From Pseudanabaena frigida (GTDB taxonomy: Bacteria > Cyanobacteriota > Cyanobacteriia > Pseudanabaenales > Pseudanabaenaceae), in NCBI GenBank assembly GCA_003242085.1, contig QBML01000034.1:27151-60114 (forward strand): 32,964 nt of DNA. Direction: 5' to 3'. Position numbers and translations under genes: made by a program. The notes below the pieces were generated by a model that ran no database searches, was not told the origin of the DNA, and saw nothing but the letters and a program-made list of their open reading frames with translations. Positions 8,183 through 17,600 of the stretch are shown piece by piece. Within the stretch, counting starts at the first letter, position 1, and every line of letters starts with the position of its first letter.

Positions 8183-10606
8183 ATGGCTAATAAAAGTCCA
8201 AATGTTTGGCAAAAACTGTGGAGACGTATTACTGCTGTTTGGGGACAGTTTATCAGTAGTATTGACGGTCTCATTGGTAATCGTTTCATCGAATTTTTAG
8301 ACAAAGCCGTTCCTGCTCCATTAAGATTTCTTATTCCCTTTCTAAAAGACGATTTAGGGATAGCTCCTCCATCAATCGGATCTTTTAAAGGAGTTGGCTT
8401 ACCTGAAAAAAACGAAACGAAAGAAATCTTAAAAGAAATTTCTATCGAAACAAGAGTAGGAAATATTTGGCAAATTAAGCCTCAATTTCTACGCTATCAA
8501 TGTCAAGAATCTAATCCTTTTCGGTGTGAATATCCTCAAGAAACAGTTGCCGACGATCCAAATAATAAATACTGTAAAAAATGTCAGTTTCCTGCGACCC
8601 TGCCACCCGAGGTTAAGATTCGTGGCATCAAAGGAGTCTATCAAGTTGACAAATATATCGGGGTTCGCGGTACTGGCAGACTATACAATGCAACCAACCT
8701 ATCAGATGGAGAATCTTTTTTATTTAAAGAATACGTAATACCCAAAAAATATTTTAACGCTCAAGAAACAGGAGCTTGCAAACGTAATTTTGAATCTTCA
8801 GCAGAACTTAAGCTATCAGACGGTAGGACTCAAGACTCACGGTTAGTAACACCAATAGAGGCGATCGCGGACAGTCGAGAAGAGCGCTGTTATGTAGTAC
8901 TACCAAAAACTGAAGAGGCAATCACTTTAGCCGAATATCTAGCTCTCAATGGGGCAATGAATAATTGGCAAGTTAAATCATTTCTCAATCAAGCTCTTCA
9001 AACACTTGAGTCTTTACATTCACAAAAGTATAGATTGCGTTCTGGTGTAGTGACATCAGGGTTGCCCCACGGTAATTTAACTTTTTATAGTATCGCTATT
9101 AGATCGAATTTTCAGGGATTTACTGTCTACCTCAATGACATGGCACTTTGGGAAGATCGTTTTTATGCAACAGATAGTCCAGCAATTGCCTATTCCATCA
9201 ATCGCGATCTTGAAGATTTGGGGTATATTGCTTTCTATCTATTACATGGTGGGGTCATTGATTTAGAAAATCGATTTTGCCTAAACCCTAATGATGTAAA
9301 TCACTGGGATAAGAAAGTCGATGCGGGATTGAAAAGATTTGTCCAAAACTTAATTGGCTTTGGCGAAACTAGTTATAGCTCTGCGGAAGTGGCTCGTCGA
9401 GCATTACTAAGATTACCAATCGCGCGCGAAGCAATGATTGAGTTTATGGAAGTGGAGGAGGTAGAACCAGAAAAGAAAAAGGGGTGGCGGAATTGGTTAA
9501 CTAAAAAGAGAATTGCGATCGCAGTTGGCGTACTTCTTTTAGCACTACTAGCTTTTCTATTGTATTTTTGGTTGACTCAACCCCCTAAAGCAGCAAAGCT
9601 AAATCTGCCTTGTTGCATTAGTCAAATTTCTGATATTCCTAAAGGTAAATTTACTTATGTTGCTGACAAAAATAGCACTTGGAATTACTCGCTTTTACAA
9701 AGTAACCTAATTGCTAAAGGTGCAACTCTCGAAGATGAATTACAAAAACGTCAACCAAAACTTCAGCTCACCTATCAGCCAGTAGCTACAGTTACAAGTA
9801 TAGATAAATCAGACGAACAATCACCGATCTCAAAATTGCGATCTAATCAAGCAGATTTTGCAATCTCAAGTGCTACAGACAATCTGGGCGGTAACTTTAT
9901 CACCCAAAATATTGCCTATGATGGCATAACTGTGTTTGTTGCTTTTAGTTATGCACAGCGCAATAATAGTTTGCCAAGAGCATTACAAGGCAAAATTACC
10001 TTTGAGCAATTGCGACAGCTATATACAGGCGAAATTATCAATTGGCGGCAGTTAGGGGGACCAGATTTACCAGTCAAATTGTACATGCCTTTAGATGGCG
10101 ATTCGGTCAAGATTTTTGAAAAACGAGTTCTTAAAGATGAAGCTGCGATCGCCGCTTTTAGGCAACTCATCCAAGATAGAAATGGAAGTGTTACGGCGTT
10201 ATCAATTTTTGATTCTCTGCGACAAGTAATTCAAGACTTTGAGGATCGTAATATTGGCAGTATTTCCTTTGGTTCAATTAGTCAAGTCTTCGGACAATGT
10301 TCGGTCTATCCACTAACATTAGCTGATGATAATAAATCCTTCATTGCGCCGCTAGTTTCACAAACTGGAAATCCAATTACACCTGATACCGATCTTTGTA
10401 ACGAGAAAGGTAGCTATATTCAAAACTACACAGCTTTTATCAATCAAACTTATCCACTCTCATATCCAATTTCAGTGGTATACACCCGTGATAATCGCCG
10501 ACTGCCGATCGCTGAGAGATTTGTGGCAATTATGAGAACTGAAGAAGCTCAAAATTTGCTCAAACAAACTGGATTAATTCCCTTAAAATTTCCACTCAAA
10601 CAATAA
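8183..10606 (+). CDS. Membrane protein: Cys4 motif, degenerate protein kinase domain, TM helix, PstS-like binding domain
   Basis: 807 aa. A zinc-ribbon-like Cys set (C107, C115, C131, C134) precedes a protein-kinase-like domain (about 150-420). It has a glycine-loop remnant (GVRGTG) and a Lys at K182, but HGN (H296-N298) replaces HRD and no DFG is visible, so a pseudokinase is likely. A basic segment leads into one TM helix (about 443-465). Residues about 485-805 resemble a type 2 periplasmic binding protein of the phosphate (PstS) group, for example LQGKITFEQLRQLYTGEI and NWRQLGGPD. The predicted topology is kinase-like side in the cytosol and binding domain in the periplasm or lumen. The gene stands just before the injection-system operon, in the same direction. 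A sensing role for phosphate or another anion is inference. Confidence 0.75.
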   Translation: MANKSPNVWQKLWRRITAVWGQFISSIDGLIGNRFIEFLDKAVPAPLRFLIPFLKDDLGIAPPSIGSFKGVGLPEKNETKEILKEISIETRVGNIWQIKPQFLRYQCQESNPFRCEYPQETVADDPNNKYCKKCQFPATLPPEVKIRGIKGVYQVDKYIGVRGTGRLYNATNLSDGESFLFKEYVIPKKYFNAQETGACKRNFESSAELKLSDGRTQDSRLVTPIEAIADSREERCYVVLPKTEEAITLAEYLALNGAMNNWQVKSFLNQALQTLESLHSQKYRLRSGVVTSGLPHGNLTFYSIAIRSNFQGFTVYLNDMALWEDRFYATDSPAIAYSINRDLEDLGYIAFYLLHGGVIDLENRFCLNPNDVNHWDKKVDAGLKRFVQNLIGFGETSYSSAEVARRALLRLPIAREAMIEFMEVEEVEPEKKKGWRNWLTKKRIAIAVGVLLLALLAFLLYFWLTQPPKAAKLNLPCCISQISDIPKGKFTYVADKNSTWNYSLLQSNLIAKGATLEDELQKRQPKLQLTYQPVATVTSIDKSDEQSPISKLRSNQADFAISSATDNLGGNFITQNIAYDGITVFVAFSYAQRNNSLPRALQGKITFEQLRQLYTGEIINWRQLGGPDLPVKLYMPLDGDSVKIFEKRVLKDEAAIAAFRQLIQDRNGSVTALSIFDSLRQVIQDFEDRNIGSISFGSISQVFGQCSVYPLTLADDNKSFIAPLVSQTGNPITPDTDLCNEKGSYIQNYTAFINQTYPLSYPISVVYTRDNRRLPIAERFVAIMRTEEAQNLLKQTGLIPLKFPLKQ

Positions 10607-10937
10607 ATTTGGATGTTTTCTACAGCAATTTTAGGTGATATTAAGAGAGGTTTTGACACTTCGGCTAGCTCAGGGCTTCGGCTTTGCTCAGCTAGCAGTC
10701 TAAGATGGCTGAACGAAGACAAAGCCCAATGATATGGGGATGCAAGATACCACTTCACAAATCGGCAAAAAAGCGATTGTACAAAAACATTTGCCTTACT
10801 GTAAAATAAACTTATGTGTAAATATACATAACCCAATAAGATCGAGGATGATATTGCACCTTTGGGAAAAGTGATCGCATTTAAATAAATATTGATGTTC
10901 CTGTAAAACTAATGTAAATAATTCAGTAGGGATAATA
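10607..10937. other. 331-bp gap with a degraded palindromic repeat; probable upstream region of the CIS operon
   Basis: No convincing gene. It contains a degraded copy of the dispersed palindrome at 10664-10727, followed by AT-rich sequence up to the 58-aa gene. A promoter for the structural operon is expected here, but I cannot point to specific -35/-10 boxes. Confidence 0.4.
10664..10727. repeat. Degraded copy of a dispersed palindromic (REP/MITE-like) repeat
   Basis: Arm 1 is gggcttcggctttgctcagc (from 10673). Arm 2 is the imperfect complement ending aaagccc at 10727. Outer gctagct (10664-10670) and agctagc (10690-10696) also pair. The core matches the intact copies near 21349 and 31738. 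Confidence 0.6.
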
Positions 10938-11114
10938 ATGTTAAGCCATTCTGATGAATCAAAAGCTAGGGCTGAAATTGAGAAACTCGCAGCCGAAATT
11001 TTACAGGAACCCTTACAGATTCGATTACTTAGCGATCGCGTTTACAAGCTGCTAAAAGATGACTTAAGACAGCAGAAAGAGCGTATTGGTCGAAATTATG
11101 AGGGTAGATTATGA
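10938..11114 (+). CDS. 58-aa protein with GRL tail, first gene of the CIS operon
   Basis: It begins ATG (MLSHSDESKAR) and ends RNYEGRL-stop. A weak GGGAT site lies a few bases upstream of the ATG. It is mostly charged helix. The stop overlaps the start of the tube gene (ATGA at 11111-11114), which implies translational coupling and supports it as a real gene. Its C-terminal half (EILQEPLQIRLLSDRVYKLL, then ERIGRNYEGRL) resembles the tail of the giant protein (EIYLLLRQRLEIEKDRLGGG, then YQGRLPW). Small accessory proteins sit beside tube genes in other eCIS loci (Afp6-like). Whether this is an Afp6 equivalent is inference. Confidence 0.7.
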   Translation: MLSHSDESKARAEIEKLAAEILQEPLQIRLLSDRVYKLLKDDLRQQKERIGRNYEGRL

Positions 11115-11617
11115 CCAATAGTGACTTTCCTAGAGCGGCTTCCTATGTTACTACAAATCATTTCTATGTAGAGATGTCACCTGACTCGACGATTGTGGCT
11201 TGTTTTACAGAATGTTCTGGTCTAAGTGCCAAAGTTAATTATGAAACCTATTTTGAGGGTGGAAATAACGATCAGCAAAAGATTCTCCTAGGTCATGCCT
11301 CCTTTTCGGAAGTAACCCTCAAACGTGGTGTTACTGACGATCTCAGCTTTTGGGGTTGGTTTACCGCAACAACATCGCGGCGACGCAATATTAACATCTT
11401 ATTATTTAATCAAGCTGGCGAAACAAGGCAATGTTGGACTCTTATCGGGGCAATTCCAGTCAGTTGGCAAGCTCCATCACTACAAGCTGAAGGTAATGCT
11501 GTGGCAATTGAAGAGCTAACCTTAGCGATCGAAGGCTTGACTGTTGCGACGACAGGTGGCGGTGCAGCGACAGTTGTTACGCGAGACTCAACAAATGGTT
11601 CTTTCCCTAGTTCTTAA
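11111..11617 (+). CDS. CIS inner tube protein (T4 gp19 / Afp1-Afp5 family)
   Basis: 168 aa, close to the usual 145-165 for this family. It shows the family pattern: an N-terminal FYVEM strand, FTECSGLSAK, a GGNNDQQKILLGHASFSEVTLKRGVT core with the typical LKRG, then W...W and a terminal VAIEELTLAIEGL strand. It would form hexameric rings of the needle tube or the tube adaptor on the baseplate. The last 20 or so residues (TTGGGAATV...) are an extra Gly/Thr/Ser tail. It is coupled to the 58-aa gene by ATGA overlap and followed after 3 nt by the giant gene. Only one tube gene is in the window; a second tube gene and the sheath are expected elsewhere. Confidence 0.88.
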   Translation: MTNSDFPRAASYVTTNHFYVEMSPDSTIVACFTECSGLSAKVNYETYFEGGNNDQQKILLGHASFSEVTLKRGVTDDLSFWGWFTATTSRRRNINILLFNQAGETRQCWTLIGAIPVSWQAPSLQAEGNAVAIEELTLAIEGLTVATTGGGAATVVTRDSTNGSFPSS

Positions 11618-11620
11618 GCC

Positions 11621-14600
11621 GTGACTGAAAATACGCCTCTAACCTTTGATGATAGCAACTATAATTTACCCGATGACATTCCATTAGGTAACCATTCACC
11701 TTTGCTTGTTCCAAAGGCTCTTGGTCAGTCATTCTTGCAGACCAAATTTATCTATCCGTTGGGTGCTGTTTCAATTTTGAATCCTGATAATATTGGTTTT
11801 AATGATTTTGAATTATTAAATAATTCTTTTGAAAGTTCTCCATTTTTAGACCAACCTTCACAATCTTTTACGCAGTCCAAAAGTTTTCCTTCAGCCACAA
11901 ACCAACCTGATATTCAAGCTAAGTCTCTTCTCTCGCCAACTACTCGACAAACAAAGCGATCGCCTCAAAATTCTCCTAAACCTTCAAAAAATATATCAGT
12001 TCAAAGAAAGTCGCTAGAAACATCTCAACAAGAAAGTCGCTTTAGTGCTCCTCTAAACCAGCCAAATCAAAATCTAGTTGCAAATACTCCAATCGAAGCT
12101 AGTACATTGGAGAATATCTCCATTCAGAGATATGAAGACTTGCCGACAGTTAGCAACGCCAACATAGAAATAGAGGGCTCTCCTAATTCTTTTGGAGCTG
12201 AGAGCGATACTTCTATAGATAGTCCTATTTATAGTAATGATAATCTGCAATCTATTCAGTCAAATATTGATTCTCAAAGCATAAGTAGTTCTAATTTAGG
12301 AAGCGATCGCATTCAAGAAATACAAAGAAAGCCTGAAATATCTAACCCTAATCCTGTGTCAATTATTTCAGATGTTAAACCTCAAGAAATTCCTCCAAAT
12401 GAGCCAAGTACTAAGCAGATTCAAAGAGTCTCCGAAATTCCTTCACAAAACGTTCCAACCCAGCAAATTTTATTGTCTTCTAATTTGCCTGTAGCAGAGA
12501 ATTCAGTTGAGGTAAGCGATCGAACTCAGTCAATACAAAGGAATATTGACTCAACGAGTTCAGTTGATACTAGTAATAGTATTTTGCAGAGCGATCAAGA
12601 ACTCCATACAGATTCAGATTTATCGAATGTCAATATTGATGTTAAACCAAGTACTCAAATTATTGATGCACTTCAAAGGAAATCTGAAATATCGGCTTCA
12701 GATGAAATCTCTCCTAGAGATCGCTACAATCAAATTAATCCTGATTTTCAAGTCTCAGATCGAATCTCACCAAACGAACAGAACGCGCAACCAATTCAAA
12801 GAGCTTCTGATAAATTGTCAGCTAATTTGTCAGCAAGTATTCAAAATCAGCAACAAAAAACTTCTGATTCACCTTCTGCAATAAACAATATCGAGCAGAG
12901 CGATCGCACTCCGTCGATCCAAAGGAATATTGACGCAGATTCTATAGATCCAAATACTTCTAGCAGTAATATTTCTAATAGTAATCTTGTACAAGATAAT
13001 CGCATTCTTCAAGCAGATATAAAACCAGATAGTTTAGGTATTCAGACTAATCAAAGTGAGTCAATTCAAGAGATACAGAGAAAGGCTGATATGTCTCCAA
13101 CAAGTATTTTGCAGCGTACTCAAGCAATAGAACCTCAAGTAGTTTCCGAGCCTCTATCTGAGCCTTCGACTGTAAATAATACTTCTCAAAGCAGCAATGC
13201 TCAAGTAATACAAAGAATTAGCGATAATTCTGGTACTGATGTTGTCATAGATAATTCGATTTTACAGATCGATCGCATTCCAGAAGTACAAAGAGAATCC
13301 GATCGATCTGTCAACGAAACTTTTGTAGATATTGATAATTCACAAATCGAGAGTTCGCAATTACCCCAAGCTCAATATATTGCAGATATATCTACGTTAC
13401 AAAGCGATCGCGTTCAAGGAATCCAAACTAAATCTGACTTGGCTTCTGTATATAGTGATACCTCTAGTGCAAGTTCTCAGGAGGGATATATTTCAGAAGC
13501 ACTGGGATCTGCTTTTGTAAATAATCCTACAGTTTCTGAAGATAGATCTATCTTACAGAATAGCGATCGCACTCAAGAGATACAGAAAAAGTCAGACCAA
13601 AATACTTCTAATAATGTTTCAACAAGCGATCTGGTTCAAGAAAACCAGCCATTCTCTGATTTGTCTAATTTAAATAGTAATATTGAACAAACAAATCTCA
13701 CCCAATCTATCCAAAGAAGCTCCGATCTATCTATTGGAAATCCTAACATTTTAGATCGAAATTTCGATCTAGGAACGCAGGAAAATTCTGATGCAGTTAA
13801 TAATGCTTTACAAGGCAATCTCACCTCAAGTGTTCAGAGAAAGGTGGATTTATCTGCCACAGATAGCGATCCAATAGTCAATAATATTAATATTCAGGAA
13901 ATACAAAGAAATACTGATTTAGATATCCCAGAAACTTCTATAGATCTATCCACCCATCAAAGTTCTATCTTTCCATTAACGTCTGGAGATCTTGACACCC
14001 CCGATAAATCTATAGATGGATTTATCCAGCAAGACAAGTCTAACCAAGGAATACAGAGATCTACTATTGTAGATATTCCAGAAATTTCTCCTCTAGAAAT
14101 ATCTAGAATATCTACTTTAAATAATCCTGAAGCTATTTTAAGTAATGCAACTCCACGGATCGAGCCATCACCAATAGTTCAATCTAAGCCTGATTTGCCC
14201 GTAGCAGATAGTAATATTTTACAGAGCGATCGCACTCTGGAAATTCAAGCTCAATCCGATTTAAATAGTCCTGAAAATTTTGCAGATTGGAATACTGCGC
14301 TAAGCAGTCTTCCCCAAACAATTCAAACCAAATCTGATTTATCTGTTTTAGATAATGCTGACTCGCGAACCGATCTCACTATAGAAGTTCAAAGACAATC
14401 TGATGTATTCTCTATAGGTAGTGAAAGTGGTATTTTAGAAAGTAATATTGCGGTTCCACAAGTACAGCAAGTTTCTGACTTGGCAAGTCACGAAAATATC
14501 GTAGATAACTCCACTTTGCAAGGTAATCTCACCCCAAAAGTTCAAAAAAAATCTGATTCGAATATTCCTGAAGAAATTACAGCTACTAATATTTTACAGG

Positions 14601-17600
14601 GCGATCTGCCACAAACAATCCAATCTAAACCTGATTTACCTATAGCTGATAGTACTATTTTACAGAGCGATCGCACTCCAGAAGTTCAAAGGCAATCTGA
14701 CTCTAACTTTGCAGACAGTAATATTTTGCAAAACGATAGTATCCCAGAAGTTCGACGAGCTGATGATTTAGAACCTCCTAAAACTATTATTGGTAATACC
14801 GATCTCATTCCAAAAGTGCAAAGACAATCTGATTCGTCTTCTATAGACAACAATGTTTTGCAAGATAATATCGCTTTAGAAGTTCAACAAATTTCTGACT
14901 TAGTGAGTCCTGAAATTTTAGATAATAATATTTTACGGAGCGATCGCGTTTCAGAAGTACAAAGAACTCTCGACGAGTCAAGTTCTGAAACTATTGCAGA
15001 TAACCCTATTTTACAGAGCGATCGCATTTCGGAAATTCAAAGAGATGTTGATTTGACTAGTCCAGAAACTTTTGCAGATAAAACTATCTCGCAAGGTAAC
15101 TCTAATCAAGAGATGCAAAAAACTTCTAGCTTTGTTAACCCAGAAATTTCTGTAGATAGTTCGCCTCTACATAACGATCGCAGTCCAGAATTGCAAAGAA
15201 AATCTGATTTGGTGACTTCTAAAATTTCTACAGACAGCACTTTATTGCAAGGCGATCGCGTACAGGAATCAAACAGGAATTCTGAATTGATAAGCTCTGA
15301 GAATCCTGTAAGTACTACCATTTTACAAAACGACTTACCCCCCGATGTTCAAAAACAATCCGATTTAATTAGTGCTGAAAATACTACAGATAAAAGTGTT
15401 TCACAAATTGAACTTTCCCAAACAATTCAATCTAAATCAAGCATACCTATTACAGATAGTAATAATTTGCAGAGCGATAGAGTTTTAGGAATTCAAAGAG
15501 ATATTGATTTGACTAGTCCAGAAACTTTTGCAGATAAAACTATCTCGCAAAATATTCCCAATCAAAGTATTCAAGAAGTTTCAGGTTTTGTTAATCCAGA
15601 AACTTCTGTAGATAGCTCAGCCCCACAAAACGATCGTATTCTAGAATTACAAAGAAAATCTGATTCAAGTGGTTCTGAAAATCCTATAGGAAATAATATT
15701 TCGCAAATCGATCTTTTACAAACACCTCAAACTCAATCAGATTTATCTACTGTAAATAGAGCTGCCCCACTGAGCGATCGCACGCCAGAAGTGCAAAGAG
15801 AGCCTTACTTGGCAAGTCCTGTAAATTTTATAGACAGTGGTGTTTCACAGATCGAGACATCGCAAACCATACAAGCTAAATCTGATTTATCTGTTGAAAA
15901 TGATGCTGTTTTTCAGGGCGAGCGCACACTAGAAGTACAGAGACAAGCTGAAATCTCTTCTGTAGATAGCCATATTTGGCAAGGTGATAACGCTCCAGAA
16001 GTTCAACAAACTTCTGATGCCGTAAGCTCTAGAACTGACATGGGTAATTCTGTTTCACAGAGCGATAGCACATCAGTATTACAAAGGAAATCCGATCTAT
16101 CTAGTTCTCAAACTCCTATAGATAGCTATGTGGAGCAAAATAATCACGTTCCTGAATCACAGGATGTTAACAGTATAAGTAGTCCTGAATCTTTTACATA
16201 TAATAATGTCTTACAAGAACCTGCTGCCCAAGAAATCCAGAGTGCTCAAGAAATCCAAAGAAAATCTGATTTGACAACTCCAGAAACTTTTGCGAATAAA
16301 TCTACTACTTCACAAAACGATCGATCTAATAGCAGTTCTGATTTAACTGTTCCTGAAGCTTCTGAAAGTAAGAATATTTTGCTGCAAAGTGATTTAACAA
16401 CAGAGATACAGAGAAAGTCGGATTCAACTAGTTCCGAAAACCCTTTAGATAGTGATGTTTTACGGATCGATCCTCTACAATCAATTCAAACTCAATCGGA
16501 TTTGTCTGTTATAGATAGTGATATTTTACCTAGTGATCGCGTTTCAGGAATCCAGAAAAATATTGATTTAACGAGTTCAGAATCTTTTGTAAATGAATAT
16601 ATCTCTCAAGCAGATCGTACTCCAGAAGTGCAAAGAAAGTCTGATTTGGTAACTCCAGAAATTTCTTTAGATAACATTGTTCAGCAAAGCGATCGCATCT
16701 CTCAATCACAAAACATTGACAGTATGACTAGTAGTACTGTCTCACAGGAACTAACTGCACGAGAGATTCAAAGAAAGTCTGATTTAGCAAAACCAAAAAT
16801 TTCTACAGATATATCTACTCATTCTACAGACACCTCTACTCAGCAAAATAACAGTACTTTGGAAGTGCAACGAGTCTCTGACTTAAATAGTACTGAAAAT
16901 CCTGAAAGTTCTATAGATAGCTATATTTCACAATTAGACCGTAAACAAGCACCCCCAACCCAATCAGACTTGCCTGTAGATAGTGATTTTAGAAGTAGCG
17001 ATCGCCCTCTAGCCGATCGATCTCCAGAAATACAAAGAGCATCCGATCTGTCTTCTACAACTTCTACATATAATGATGTTTCGCAAGGTAATATCAATCC
17101 CGACATTCAAAGAACTTTTGACCTAACAAGTCCTGAACCTGTTGCAGATCGATCGTCTATTTCACAAAGTAATCAAACGCTGGAAGTACAAAGAAAATCT
17201 ACCTCGTCTTTTGCAGATAGTAGTATTCAGCAAAACGATCTCATACCAGATGCACAAAGTATTGACGGTGCAATTAGTCCTGAAATTCCTACAGATATTG
17301 TTGTCTTACAGCCAAGATCTGCACAAGGAATTCAGAGGAAATCCGATCTGACAGATTCAGAGACTTCTCTTGTAAACAGCGATCGCATCTTAGAAGTGTC
17401 AAGTGACATAGATTTATCTCCAGTAGATAGTACTATTTCACAAACATCTTCTATTCCAGAGACTAAAGAAAATTTTAGTTCGGCTAGTCCTGAGATTCCT
17501 GACTATAAATCTACTGCACAAAGCGATCGCACTCCAGAAGTACAAAGAAAGTCTGATTTGATTCGCTCTGATGTAATTAGTTCTGAAAATCCTATAGAAA

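Noticed and set aside
10549-10836. 95-codon minus-strand frame over the gap before the CIS operon
   Set aside because: It runs through the end of the PstS-like gene and the degraded palindrome; there is no family pattern and the composition is that of a palindrome artefact.
12546-12884. 112-codon alternate plus-strand frame within the giant gene
   Set aside because: Out-of-frame reading of the repeat units; no independent start signal or homology.
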